A DNA stretch of 64,000 bases, from NCBI GenBank assembly GCA_020831845.1, contig JAFIFV010000058.1:1-64000 (forward strand), given 5' to 3'. Shown piece by piece: positions 25,907 to 35,937 of the stretch. The notes below the pieces were generated by a model. The model ran no database searches. It was not told where the DNA came from and was given only the letters and a program-made list of their open reading frames with translations. The position numbers were made by a program, and so were the translations under genes. This DNA is from Ectothiorhodospiraceae bacterium (GTDB lineage Bacteria > Pseudomonadota > Gammaproteobacteria > Nitrococcales > Aquisalimonadaceae). Numbering within the stretch: position 1 is the first letter of the stretch; each line of letters begins with the position of its first letter.

Positions 25907-27727
25907 CTAGAGCGTCAGCTTGCGTTGCCGGATGGCCTGGCACATGTCTGCCGTCAACGGCTCGTAGCCCTGTTCGCGATCCCGAAGCACGTAAACCGGC
26001 TCACTCACCGCCTCGGGATCAAAGCCCTGCCGCTTCAGGTCGGTCTTGCGGTACTTGAAGGTGGAAGTGGTCTCGTGGCCATTGCGCATGCGCAGGAACA
26101 GCGGCACGGCATAGGCTGGCAAGGCATCCCGAAGATGCCGCGCCAGCGCTGCACCGTCCAGGTGTCCATTGCCGTGTCTCAGGGTCACCGCAGCCATGCC
26201 GGCGCGGCCCTCGTGGCCCGGCACCTCCACCCCGTAAACCACGGCTTCGTCCACCATCGGTGCCGCATGCATCACCTGCTCGACCTCCGTGGTGGCGACG
26301 TTCTCGCCCTTCCAGCGGTAGGTGTCTCCCAGGCGGTCCACGAACTGCACGTGCCGGAAGCCCATCGGACGCACGAGATCGCCGGTGTTGAACCAGCAGT
26401 CGCCCTTGCGGAACCCGTCGCGCAGCAGTTTCTTCTCGCTCTCCCCCTGGTCGGTATAGCCATCGAACGGCGACAACCGGGTAACCCGGGACAGCAACAG
26501 GCCAGGCTGGCCCCGTCGCACCTTCAGCAACCGGCCACGCGCGTTGCGCCGCGGCTGTTCGGTATCCGGATCGTACTCCACCACCGCATAGGACAGCGGA
26601 CAGAAACCGCAGGATCGGGAAATATTGAAACTGTTGGTGAACACCAGGTTGCACTCGCTGGCACCGTAGAATTCGTTGATGTGCGGGATGGCAAAGCGCT
26701 GCTTGAAGCGGTCCCAGAGCTCCGGTCGGAGACCGTTGCCCAGACAGACGCGGATGCGGTGGTCGCGCTCCACGGGGCGCTGCGGCTGTTCCAGCAGATA
26801 GCGGCAGAGTTCGCCGATGTAGACGAAGGCGGTGGCGTCGAAATTCCTGGCTTCATCCCAGAAACCACTGGCAGAGAATTTCCGACCGATGGCCAGCGTG
26901 GCGCCGGCACCGAGCACGGCCCCCCAGGACAGGGTCAGCGCATTGTTGTGATAGAGCGGCAACGGGCAATAGAGCACATCGTCATGGCGCATGCGCATGG
27001 ACGCCAGCCCCACGCCGTACATGGCGCGCAGCCAGCGACCGTGGGACATGACCGCTGCCTTGGGCATGCCGGTGGTACCGGAGGTGAAGATGTGAAACGC
27101 CGCATCGCTGGTGGTCACCGCACCGGTGGTGGCGGGATTTCGAGCGGGCTCGGCAGCGCTCTCGCCTGCCAGGTCCCGCAACCCTTCGATGGGTTCATGC
27201 TCCCCGTCGGCAAGCCAGAATACGCGGTCGCCCAGCGATTCCGGCAGGTGGTCACGCACGGTCTCGAAGGCATCGCGACATTCCGTGCCCACCACCAGCG
27301 CCCTGGGCTCGACCAGGGACAGACTGTGCGCCAGCACGTCCCCGCGCTGCTGATAATTCAGCATGCCGGCTGCGGCCCCCAGTTTGACGCTCCCGGTGAC
27401 CAGCGTGATGACCTCGACGCGGTTCTGCATCAGCACCGCCACCACGTCGCCGGCACCGACACCGCAGCGGGCCAGCAAGGCTCCATGGCGATTCGCGGCG
27501 GCGTTGTACTCGCGGTATGTCAGCCGCTGCCGATGGTCCTGCAACGCAATCGCATCCGCCCTGCGCCGGGCCCAATGCTCCACAAGCCGGCCGATGGAGC
27601 GGCGCTGCCCGGACCGCACCAGCGGCAACATGGCCAACCCCTTGTTGGCGATATGCAAGCGCGGCGTGATCGCCACCGCTCCACGCAGCAACTCCAGCAC
27701 GCTGACCTTGGCTTCCTTATTCATCAC
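25907..27727 (-). CDS. Long-chain/very-long-chain acyl-CoA synthetase (FadD6/FATP-like AMP-forming ligase)
   Basis: FTSGTTGMPKAAVMSH, NEFYGASECN, NTGDLVRP, YRWKGENVATTEVEQV. Confidence 0.92.
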   Translation of the reverse strand: MMNKEAKVSVLELLRGAVAITPRLHIANKGLAMLPLVRSGQRRSIGRLVEHWARRRADAIALQDHRQRLTYREYNAAANRHGALLARCGVGAGDVVAVLMQNRVEVITLVTGSVKLGAAAGMLNYQQRGDVLAHSLSLVEPRALVVGTECRDAFETVRDHLPESLGDRVFWLADGEHEPIEGLRDLAGESAAEPARNPATTGAVTTSDAAFHIFTSGTTGMPKAAVMSHGRWLRAMYGVGLASMRMRHDDVLYCPLPLYHNNALTLSWGAVLGAGATLAIGRKFSASGFWDEARNFDATAFVYIGELCRYLLEQPQRPVERDHRIRVCLGNGLRPELWDRFKQRFAIPHINEFYGASECNLVFTNSFNISRSCGFCPLSYAVVEYDPDTEQPRRNARGRLLKVRRGQPGLLLSRVTRLSPFDGYTDQGESEKKLLRDGFRKGDCWFNTGDLVRPMGFRHVQFVDRLGDTYRWKGENVATTEVEQVMHAAPMVDEAVVYGVEVPGHEGRAGMAAVTLRHGNGHLDGAALARHLRDALPAYAVPLFLRMRNGHETTSTFKYRKTDLKRQGFDPEAVSEPVYVLRDREQGYEPLTADMCQAIRQRKLTL

Positions 27728-27757
27728 GCCCCCTCCGTTTCACGTTATTGTCTGCGC

Positions 27758-30235
27758 TCAGGACGCAGCGCGTGCACGCTCCCGCGTCTTTTCCATCTCG
27801 CGACGGTAACCGACCGGATCGCGCACGTAGGCGGGATCGAAATCGTCGGTGAGAATGACCTCTTGGCGCAGAACGTCGTAACGGCGGATGGCCTCCGCCT
27901 CGTCCGCGGAGAGCAGGCCGTGGTCCCGGGCGGACTGCAATTGCTCGTCCAGCGTGGCCCCCTGGATGCGGCCACGGGACACGTCTTTCAGGAAACGGTC
28001 ATAGACGGGCCCCATCTCCTGCAGCAGTTCGAAGGCATGCATCAACTGCGCATTGGGATCGTTGTCGGGATCGCCGATGAACACCTGGTCCCGCACCTGG
28101 CGGGTCAGGTCGTTCATACGCATCATCTGCCCGGCAACCTGCGCATTCAGGTGATCCGAAGGCGCCCGCCATGGGTTGCCGAAGGGCAGCACCACGCGCC
28201 GGAGCAGCCGGCCCACCAGCGGTCGCGGAAAATTGGCGCAGAAGGCGTCCAGCGCACGACCGCTTTCGTGCAGCGCGTGATCCAGCGCCCAACGGGCATG
28301 CGGCAGATGGTCTTCGGAGCTCGCCCCGTAAGTGGCATGAAACTTCAGCACTGCGGTAGCGATGTAGAGTTGGGAAAGCACATCCCCGAGACGTGCGGAG
28401 GTGGATTCCCGCAGCTTCAGTTCACCGCCGAGCACGCCCATGGAGACATCGGCGCAGAAGGCCAGCGCTGCCGACAGCCTCTCCACCTGGCGATAATAGC
28501 CGGATAGCGGCCCCTGCTCCGGGCTACGCGCAAGCCGGGCACCGCTGAATGCCAGGCCGACGGCACGCACGCCACGGTTCAGCGTGTAACCGATATGCCC
28601 CCAGAACAGGCGATCGAAATCCGGCAGATCCCCCGCCCGGGCGGCTTCCATTTCCCGATAGACGTAGGGGTGGCAACGGATCGCCCCCTGACCGAATATG
28701 ATCAGGCTGCGGGTCATGATGTTGGCGCCTTCCACCGTGATGGCCACCGGCAGCAGCTGCCATGGAATGGCAAGGTAGTTGCGGGGTCCCATGATGATGC
28801 CGCGCCCACCATGGATATCCATGGCGTCCACCAGAACACGACGCATCATCTCGGTGCTGTGGTACTTCATGATCGCCGTGACCACGGACGGCGCGCAGTG
28901 ATCCACGGCACTGGCGGTCAGTACACGACAGGCCTCAAGCGCATAGGTATGGCCGCCGATCCTGCCCATGGCCTCCTGCACCCCTTCGAAACGACCCACC
29001 GGCAGGTTGAACTGCCGTCGAATCGCGGCATAGGCGCCGGTGGAGCCGTAGATACCCTTGCCAGAGGCCGCCGCCAACGCCGGCAACGAGATGCCGCGTC
29101 CGGCGGAGAGACACTCGACCAGCATCCGCCAGCCCTTGCCGGCCATGTCCGCTCCCCCGATGATGGCGTCCAGAGGAACGAACACGTCGCTGCCCCGGAT
29201 CGGGCCGTTCATGAACGCACCGCCGGGGTAATGCCGCCGGCCGATTTCCACACCGGGCGTGGATGCCGGCAGAAGCGCGCAGGTGATGCCGTAATCGGTC
29301 CTGCCGGAATCACCCAACAGCCCGTCCGGATCCAGCAGGCGGAACGCCAGACCGATCACGGTGGCGACCGGCGCCAGCGTGATGTATCGCTTGTCGAAGG
29401 TCAGGCTTAGCCCCAGGACCTGCTCGCCGTCGACCTCCCTTCGGCACACCACACCGGTATCGGGAACCGCACCAGCATCCGAACCGGCTTCCGGGCCGGT
29501 GAGACCAAAGCAGGGGATTTCCTCGCCACGGGCCAGGCGCGGCAACCAGTAGGCTTTCTGTGCATCAGTGCCGTAGTGCTGAAGCAATTCACCAGGCCCC
29601 AAGGAGTTGGGCACCATGACCGTGACCGCAGCCGTTACCGAACGGGTAGCGATCTTGGAGACAACGCAGGATTGGGCATTGGCGGAGAAACCGAGCCCGC
29701 CGTTCTCCTTGCTGATCAGCATGGCGAATAAGCCGCTGCCACGGATGTAGCTCCAGACCTCCGGCGGCAGGTCGCGCTGCTCGAAATGCACCTCCCATTC
29801 ATCAATCATGCGGCACAGCGTTTCGGTCTCATTGTCGAGAAAACGCCGCTCCTCCTCCGTGAGTTCCGTATACCGGAATGCCTTCAGTTGATCCCAGTCG
29901 GGTCGGCCGCGGAACAGTTCCGCCTCCCACCACGTGTCGCCAGCCTCGAGCGCTTCCTTCTCGGTGGAGGACATGGCCGGCAGCACCCTGCGGAAGGTAT
30001 TGAAGACCGGTGCCGTCAACAGGCGGCGGCGCAGTGGTACCACGTTGAGCAGTACAGCGGCGGCGCCCCAGGCGGCAATCAGCACACCACCGGGCCAAGG
30101 GGACAAGACGCCACCCAGCGTCAGCACCAGCAGACCAAGGCCCGATACCGCCGTCGCAACAGAAAGGGACACTCCCCGGTAGGCCAGAACCAACAGCAGG
30201 GCGATAAATCCCGCCAGAAACAGGGTTGACATCAC
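27758..30235 (-). CDS. fadE: Acyl-CoA dehydrogenase, FadE type
   Basis: 825 aa; N-terminal hydrophobic segments; SKENGGLGFSANAQS, CFGLTGPEAGSDAGAVPDTG, DAMDIHGGRGIIMGPRNYLA. Confidence 0.94.
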   Translation of the reverse strand: MMSTLFLAGFIALLLVLAYRGVSLSVATAVSGLGLLVLTLGGVLSPWPGGVLIAAWGAAAVLLNVVPLRRRLLTAPVFNTFRRVLPAMSSTEKEALEAGDTWWEAELFRGRPDWDQLKAFRYTELTEEERRFLDNETETLCRMIDEWEVHFEQRDLPPEVWSYIRGSGLFAMLISKENGGLGFSANAQSCVVSKIATRSVTAAVTVMVPNSLGPGELLQHYGTDAQKAYWLPRLARGEEIPCFGLTGPEAGSDAGAVPDTGVVCRREVDGEQVLGLSLTFDKRYITLAPVATVIGLAFRLLDPDGLLGDSGRTDYGITCALLPASTPGVEIGRRHYPGGAFMNGPIRGSDVFVPLDAIIGGADMAGKGWRMLVECLSAGRGISLPALAAASGKGIYGSTGAYAAIRRQFNLPVGRFEGVQEAMGRIGGHTYALEACRVLTASAVDHCAPSVVTAIMKYHSTEMMRRVLVDAMDIHGGRGIIMGPRNYLAIPWQLLPVAITVEGANIMTRSLIIFGQGAIRCHPYVYREMEAARAGDLPDFDRLFWGHIGYTLNRGVRAVGLAFSGARLARSPEQGPLSGYYRQVERLSAALAFCADVSMGVLGGELKLRESTSARLGDVLSQLYIATAVLKFHATYGASSEDHLPHARWALDHALHESGRALDAFCANFPRPLVGRLLRRVVLPFGNPWRAPSDHLNAQVAGQMMRMNDLTRQVRDQVFIGDPDNDPNAQLMHAFELLQEMGPVYDRFLKDVSRGRIQGATLDEQLQSARDHGLLSADEAEAIRRYDVLRQEVILTDDFDPAYVRDPVGYRREMEKTRERARAAS

Positions 30236-30248
30236 AGCACCTCCAGTT

Positions 30249-30271
30249 AGGAAATTATTCTTTCCTGTTTA
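30249..30271 (-). promoter_or_regulatory. Shared fadE/fadL upstream motif, copy 1
   Basis: AGGAAATTATTCTTTCCTGTTTA (+ strand), 19/23 identical to 32634-32656; contains palindrome AGGAAA-N6-TTTCCT. Confidence 0.45.
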
Positions 30272-30332
30272 AACGCCAAACTCTGCGGGCGGTCCTTCCT
30301 CAGGGAAGGCCTGATTGATTCCCGCGCTCGCG

Positions 30333-30842
30333 TTACGGTTTCACTGCCCGATGACGGCGTGTCATCGGGCCATTGCGAATAAAGCTGGCGGCGCTGGTGG
30401 CCACCGGTTTTTCCGGGTCACCGTCGTGAACCACGCAACGCACGAACACGATCTGCCGGGTGATCCGGTAGCAATGCGCTTCCGCGTAGATCGCACGTCC
30501 GCGGCCGGCGGCACGCAGGTGGTCGATACGCAGATCCAGCGTTGCCACCACCTCCAGCGGCCGCAGGCTGAGACTGGCCGCGGCACCGCTGACCTGATCC
30601 ACCAGCGTGGTGATAACCCCACCATGGAGTTGCCCGGTGACGGGATTCCCTACCAGGTGGGGTTGCCAGTCCACTCGGGCCAACACACGCCGCGCATCCA
30701 CCCGCAGCACGCGCAGTCCCAGTTCGCGGCAGTGCGGGGTTCCCCGGAAGAACCGGACGCCGGCGTAGTGCCGGATCCGGCGGAACCGGAACAGGAAGCT
30801 CCAGAGCCGCCTGTTACCGCCGCTTGCCAGGTCTCGTGCCAT
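30333..30842 (-). CDS. PaaI-family hot-dog thioesterase
   Basis: NPVTGQLHGGVITTLVDQVSGAAASLSL hot-dog motif. Confidence 0.85.
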   Translation of the reverse strand: MARDLASGGNRRLWSFLFRFRRIRHYAGVRFFRGTPHCRELGLRVLRVDARRVLARVDWQPHLVGNPVTGQLHGGVITTLVDQVSGAAASLSLRPLEVVATLDLRIDHLRAAGRGRAIYAEAHCYRITRQIVFVRCVVHDGDPEKPVATSAASFIRNGPMTRRHRAVKP

Positions 30843-30853
30843 GTCAGCGCTGC

Positions 30854-32443
30854 TCAGAACGCATAATTCACCTGTGCGCCCACACTGTGCAGATGGCCAT
30901 CGTAATCACCTTCCATACGGTGCTGCGATCCTGCCGGGTTCTCTGAGTTGTTGATTTCCGAACTGCGGAAATGGGTGTAGGCATATGCCATGTCCACACT
31001 CAACCGCGGGGTCGCCTGCCACCCCGCACCCACGGCGCCGATGATGCGATCACTGTCCGGGCCACGCGGTGTGCGGCGTTCCGCGTCGGGCACGGGGCTC
31101 TCGTCATAAGCCACGCCCGCGCGCAGGGTCCAGGTCCTGTTCGGACGGAAAATCACCCCAACCCCGTAGCGCCAGGTATCCTCCCAGGCGAAGGGTTGCA
31201 CCAGATCCCGGCGCCGCACATCGTCGCCGCCTCCCGTGTAGTCCTCTCCACCACGGTCAGTGGAATCCGTGTAGGTGAATCGCAGTTCCTCGATTCGGCT
31301 CCAGCGCGTCCAGGTCACACCGCCCGTGAGCGCCCAGCGAGGTGTCAGATCGTGGTAGAAACTGAGCGTTGCCGTCTCCGGCATATCAACCAGCAGCCCT
31401 ATCCTGCCGCCAGCGGCACCGAGCGGCCCCACCGCCCTGTCGGCTCCATCCGCCGCGCTCTCCGGCTGCTGCGAGCCGATGGTACCCACGGGAATCCATA
31501 ACCCCAGGATATTGGCTTCCAGCCCAAGCCCGGCGATGGTCGATTCAAGGTTGTCGCGAAACTCCGCGTCCGTGGTTTCCGGACGATCAGCGCGGCCTTC
31601 GGCCGAATGCCGGATCCGGCTCTGGAAGTTGAAGCCGATGCGGGTGGCGTCGGTGGGCTCCCAAAGCACACCGAAGTTGAACCCGTAGGCCCAGCTGTCC
31701 ACCTCCATGGTGTTGTCCACATCATATTGATGTGCCAGCGCGTCGACCGCTGCCTGTTCGCCACCTTCCAGCCGCACCTGGGCGCCTGCCGGCCCTTCGG
31801 TTTCCGCGATCTGCTGGATGACCTGATCCGCCACCAGGTAACCCAGATCGATCTTGTTCCGAAACTCGGCATCGAGGTACTGAACCACCGCCCCGGCGCC
31901 GATCGAAAGCGTCGATGTGGGCTGCCATGCGAAGACCGGGTTGAAGTTGATCGCTGTGATATCCGTCTCGGTGGCGTGATAGCGTCCGGCCCAATCGCCG
32001 GGATAGTCGGTGGTGCTGCCGAAGGGCGCGTAGATCCCGAAGCCGACCGCGGCATTATCCGCGATGCGCTGCGCATAATAGACATGGGGTACCAGCGACG
32101 TGGCGGAGATGCTGCCATCCGACTTGCCCGGCACCGTTCCGCCGACCCCCTCCACCAACTCGCGATGAACCTCCACATCGTAATCGAATCCGGACCTGAT
32201 CAGGGTAAGGCCACCGGAGATGTTATGTCCCTCCAGACGCATCAGCCCGGCAGGATTGTTGGCTACCGCGCTTGCATCCTCCAGCAGCGCCGCCGAACCG
32301 GTGTAAGCCACTCCCATCTCCTTGATACCTCGTTGCGGAACCTCGAATCCCGCGCTCCCCGCCTGGCCGGCACTGATGATGAGTACCAGGCCCGACGCGC
32401 CGCCGATAGCCCGGCGACCTGCAGCCGTTGTCCATGCCTTCAC
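30854..32443 (-). CDS. fadL: FadL/OmpP1 outer-membrane fatty-acid transporter
   Basis: GFEVPQRGIKEMGVAYTGSAALLEDASAVANNPAGL; ORF 30854..32593, GTG start at 32443 preferred (signal peptide follows; GGAGGGGGAGC RBS). Confidence 0.92.
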   Translation of the reverse strand: MKAWTTAAGRRAIGGASGLVLIISAGQAGSAGFEVPQRGIKEMGVAYTGSAALLEDASAVANNPAGLMRLEGHNISGGLTLIRSGFDYDVEVHRELVEGVGGTVPGKSDGSISATSLVPHVYYAQRIADNAAVGFGIYAPFGSTTDYPGDWAGRYHATETDITAINFNPVFAWQPTSTLSIGAGAVVQYLDAEFRNKIDLGYLVADQVIQQIAETEGPAGAQVRLEGGEQAAVDALAHQYDVDNTMEVDSWAYGFNFGVLWEPTDATRIGFNFQSRIRHSAEGRADRPETTDAEFRDNLESTIAGLGLEANILGLWIPVGTIGSQQPESAADGADRAVGPLGAAGGRIGLLVDMPETATLSFYHDLTPRWALTGGVTWTRWSRIEELRFTYTDSTDRGGEDYTGGGDDVRRRDLVQPFAWEDTWRYGVGVIFRPNRTWTLRAGVAYDESPVPDAERRTPRGPDSDRIIGAVGAGWQATPRLSVDMAYAYTHFRSSEINNSENPAGSQHRMEGDYDGHLHSVGAQVNYAF

Positions 32444-32633
32444 GCTTGCTCCCCCTCCGTTGATGCAGGCGGTTCCGTGTCTGGGGGGCCGGCGAACAGC
32501 TTGTCCACGCCAACCGCATTGCCGGCAAACCGGCTCCTGGGCCACCGTGGGACAGATCTTGCGCGACCTCCTCCATGACGGGCTGCCTGCCATGAGCCCG
32601 TCGTAAGCAGCGTTTCCCGACGCATCTCAAATC

Positions 32634-32656
32634 AGGAACGCATTCTTTTCTGTTTA
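32634..32656 (-). promoter_or_regulatory. Shared fadE/fadL upstream motif, copy 2
   Basis: AGGAACGCATTCTTTTCTGTTTA (+ strand). Confidence 0.4.
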
Positions 32657-32773
32657 TGGGTATTTTTTAACAGGAAGTCGCGGCGGATGCTTGAACGAAA
32701 CGGAAACGGGATCCAGGCCACCGCAGCACCGCGGTCTCCTGCCTCTGCGGTTGCGGCAGCGGGCACGCGGGGC

Positions 32774-33628
32774 TCACTCGACAGACCTGTGGACCCTCCG
32801 GAACCGCAGGGTGCGCGCATGACGCAGCCAGTCCGCAGGCGCCAGGCCAAACAGCCTGCTGAAGGTCCGGCTCAGATGGGCGAGATCGGCGAACCCGGCT
32901 GCAAACGCGATATCGGTCAGGGTTCTGTACTCCGGGATGCGATTTGCCGCGGCCTGCAGTCTCTGCCAGAGGATAAACCGTCGATAGCGCAGGCCGGTCT
33001 GCTCCTTGAAAAGCGATTGCACGCGCCTCGGAGAGAGCTCAAGGCGCGCGGCAAGCTCGGTGAGCGCAGGCGGCGATTCCTCCGGGCTATCCAGCAGGGA
33101 AAGCAGGTCCCGGCTTCCGTCCGGCGCCCGGGCCTGCCCGGGGATGTCGAAAGCAGCGGCCAGCCGCTGCACCAGGTCGTTCCCGGACGGTAGTTGCCGG
33201 TACGCATCGTCCAGGACCGGGAGCAGCAACTCCCCGGATTCGGCGATCTCACTGACGACATCGCCGTAACGACGGCGCAGGCGCGGATACAGGGGGTTGT
33301 CTGCGCCCAGCAGGATCGCAGCGCCGGGGCCGCCGCCGGGGTCGAGTTCCGGGACGGCCATTTCCGGCGGCGCGTACAGCGCTCGCAAGGATCCGTCAGC
33401 CGTGGTGAAGCCCTGGCCAAGGCTGACATAAAGTCCCACTGCCGGGTGCCGGTGGGGTCTCAGCACCGGGGCGGGCCCGAGATAGACCAGCCAGCCGCAA
33501 CCGGCATAGATCACGCCATTCCTGTTCTCGGTCGCAACTCGCACCACACCATTCCCTGTGCCGCTCACCCGGATGAGAGATAGGCCCGCCGCTGAACGAA
33601 AACCTGCGGGCTCGCCCCAGTCTGCCAC
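32774..33628 (-). CDS. AraC-family transcriptional regulator
   Basis: C-terminal double HTH: LAARLELSPRRVQSLFKEQTGLRYRRFILWQRLQAA...LTDIAFAAGFADLAHLSRTFSRLFGLAPADWLR. Confidence 0.9.
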   Translation of the reverse strand: MADWGEPAGFRSAAGLSLIRVSGTGNGVVRVATENRNGVIYAGCGWLVYLGPAPVLRPHRHPAVGLYVSLGQGFTTADGSLRALYAPPEMAVPELDPGGGPGAAILLGADNPLYPRLRRRYGDVVSEIAESGELLLPVLDDAYRQLPSGNDLVQRLAAAFDIPGQARAPDGSRDLLSLLDSPEESPPALTELAARLELSPRRVQSLFKEQTGLRYRRFILWQRLQAAANRIPEYRTLTDIAFAAGFADLAHLSRTFSRLFGLAPADWLRHARTLRFRRVHRSVE

Positions 33629-33798
33629 GGCCCGGCCATTTGCACCTACCGCCAGCTCATCAGCGACTCATCGTTGTGTTAACGTTGACCCAGCGCCGCC
33701 AGAGAAACACCAGCGAGCCCCCACCGCCGCGTTGCGGCTGCCTTGCCTGCAAGACACAACGGGTGGGGACGGGGGTCCAGCCTCCGACAGACCTGACT

Positions 33799-33834
33799 CG
33801 AGCGCGACGTTGAGATGACTGCAGCGCGTCCTTG
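33799..33834 (+). repeat. Copy 3 of the 36-bp degenerate intergenic repeat
   Basis: cgagCGCGACgttgagatgACTGCAGCGCgtCCTTg. Confidence 0.55.
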
Positions 33835-33861
33835 AAACAGCACAGGGAAAAGACGAGCGCC

Positions 33862-35937
33862 ATGGACCAGCCCAACCCGCAGATTGCCGACATCGAGCCC
33901 GGTTTCGCCGCAAACCTCTCCGACCAGCCCCCGGTTTACATCCTTTCCCCGCAGGCCGAGGAGGCCGCCGAGCTGGCAGCGGAACTGCGGGAACTGGGTT
34001 TCCGCACCCGGCATTTCGTACGCGCCGATGTGCTTGTGAATGCCGCCCGCCAGATCGCGCCCGGTGCGCTGGTGGCGGACTCCGGCCTGCTGGCGGAGGA
34101 GGCAACGCGGGACATGGTCCAGACGCTGCGCGAGGAACACCCCTGCTCCCTGTTCCTGCTCAGCCACCGGGACACGCTGAGGGACAGACTCGCCGCCGTC
34201 AGGCTCGGCGGAGACGCCTTTTTCCTCCGCCCGCTGAATGTACCCGTACTTGCCTATCGCCTGCAGCACCTCGCCACCGGCCTGGACGCTCCCTGCACGC
34301 TGGCGGCGCTGGATGACGGCGAGAAGCTGAACGGACTGGCGCGGGAACTTGAACAGGCAGGACACCCGGTAAAGCGGCTGACGACGCGACCGGACCTGCT
34401 TGCGACACTTACCGACGATCTACCGGATCTCTTGCTGGTCAACGGGGACATGACCGGACTGAATCCACTGGAACTGCTTCCGGCGCTTCGCCAGTACCCG
34501 GGGCTCTACAGCCTGCCGGTCTTGCTGATGACGGCCGGCGACAAACGCCGCTTCGACGGCATCGCCGAACGGGCAGCGCTGGACGGCATCGTGGGCAGTA
34601 ACATCTCCAGCGTGGACCTGGCGGGAATCATCCGCAGCCGTGTGCGGCGGGCACGAGGACTGCAGGCCTCGTGGCGCTATCACAGCCGGCGGGATCCGGC
34701 CTCAGGTCTTCACAGCCGCGCGCACTTCATGGACGAGTTGCGCCAGGCGATCACGGTTGCCCGTCAGACCGGCGGGGGCGCCACCCTGATCTACCTGACC
34801 GCCACCGCCGCCGGGAACAGCCCCGACCCCAGTCCACAGGCCTCCCTGGTGGCTGTCGCCGGATTGCTTCAGCGGCTGCTGCCACCCCCGGCAGTGGGCG
34901 CCCACCTGCAACAGGGGCAGTTCGCCGCGATGGTCTACACGCGGGACGAGCACACGCTGGACACTCTGATCACCGATCTGCGCCGGCACCTGGGCGAGGG
35001 AATAAGAATCCCGGGCAGCCTGCCCTTGTGCTTCGATGTTCAGTTGGGGACCACGCTGCTGGGCAGCCAGATTTCCTCTCCGCTGCAGGCCCTGGACCAG
35101 GCACGCCGAGCCGCCGGGGAGCAACCGGAAGCCGATACCGGCGACGCCGCCGCGCCGCTCATGGAACGGGAGTGGAAGAGCGAGCTGGGCCGCGCCTTGA
35201 AGGAAAACCGGTTCCGGCTGGTCTATCAGCCCATTGCCAGCCTCACCGGCCAACCGACCAATCTTTACGAGGTCTTCGTCCGCATGCTGGACGGGAACGG
35301 GCAGGATCTGCTCCCACAGGAATTCCTGCCGCCCGCACAACGCCTCGGGCTGAACCGACATATCGACCGCTGGGTGATCCTCCGCGCACTGAATGTGCTC
35401 GCCGAACAGCAGAGTCGGCGGGAAAAGCCAGTGTTCTTCATCAAGCTGTTCGCCGAGACACTGGAAACCCGGGGCTTCGCCCTCTGGCTTGCCGAACAGA
35501 TCCGTTCAACGGGAGTTGCGGCCGATCATCTGGTGTTCCAGCTCTCGAAGCAGGCAGCCTCACACCGTCTGCAAACCGTCATCGACGCCTTCCGCAGCCT
35601 GCGGGACATGGGTTGCGGACTGGCCCTGGAACACTACAATCCGGCGGACGATCACCAGGATCTGCTTGCGCAACTACCGCTGGATTACGTGAAGATTTCC
35701 CCCGAGTTGACACGTGACATGCTGACCAACCCCGATCACCTGCGCGATATCCAGGGTCTTGCCAGCCGTGCCCGCAAGCATGGCCTGCGCACCATCGCCG
35801 CCCTTATCCAGGATGCCAGCGCCATGTCCGGCCTCTGGGGGGCGGGAATCGACTACATACAGGGATACTTCATGCAGCCCCCTGCCGACGTCTTCGGGGG
35901 AGAAGAACTGGCCCACGGAACCGACGACCAGCAATGA
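33862..35937 (+). CDS. FimX-like protein: receiver-like domains + degenerate GGDEF + degenerate EAL (probable c-di-GMP effector, not an enzyme)
   Basis: EAL motif replaced by YEVFVRM; DDFG replaced by EHYN; GGDEF replaced by QQGQF; YQPI and QGY retained; ORF 33832..35937 with ATG at 33862. Confidence 0.8.
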   Translation: MDQPNPQIADIEPGFAANLSDQPPVYILSPQAEEAAELAAELRELGFRTRHFVRADVLVNAARQIAPGALVADSGLLAEEATRDMVQTLREEHPCSLFLLSHRDTLRDRLAAVRLGGDAFFLRPLNVPVLAYRLQHLATGLDAPCTLAALDDGEKLNGLARELEQAGHPVKRLTTRPDLLATLTDDLPDLLLVNGDMTGLNPLELLPALRQYPGLYSLPVLLMTAGDKRRFDGIAERAALDGIVGSNISSVDLAGIIRSRVRRARGLQASWRYHSRRDPASGLHSRAHFMDELRQAITVARQTGGGATLIYLTATAAGNSPDPSPQASLVAVAGLLQRLLPPPAVGAHLQQGQFAAMVYTRDEHTLDTLITDLRRHLGEGIRIPGSLPLCFDVQLGTTLLGSQISSPLQALDQARRAAGEQPEADTGDAAAPLMEREWKSELGRALKENRFRLVYQPIASLTGQPTNLYEVFVRMLDGNGQDLLPQEFLPPAQRLGLNRHIDRWVILRALNVLAEQQSRREKPVFFIKLFAETLETRGFALWLAEQIRSTGVAADHLVFQLSKQAASHRLQTVIDAFRSLRDMGCGLALEHYNPADDHQDLLAQLPLDYVKISPELTRDMLTNPDHLRDIQGLASRARKHGLRTIAALIQDASAMSGLWGAGIDYIQGYFMQPPADVFGGEELAHGTDDQQ

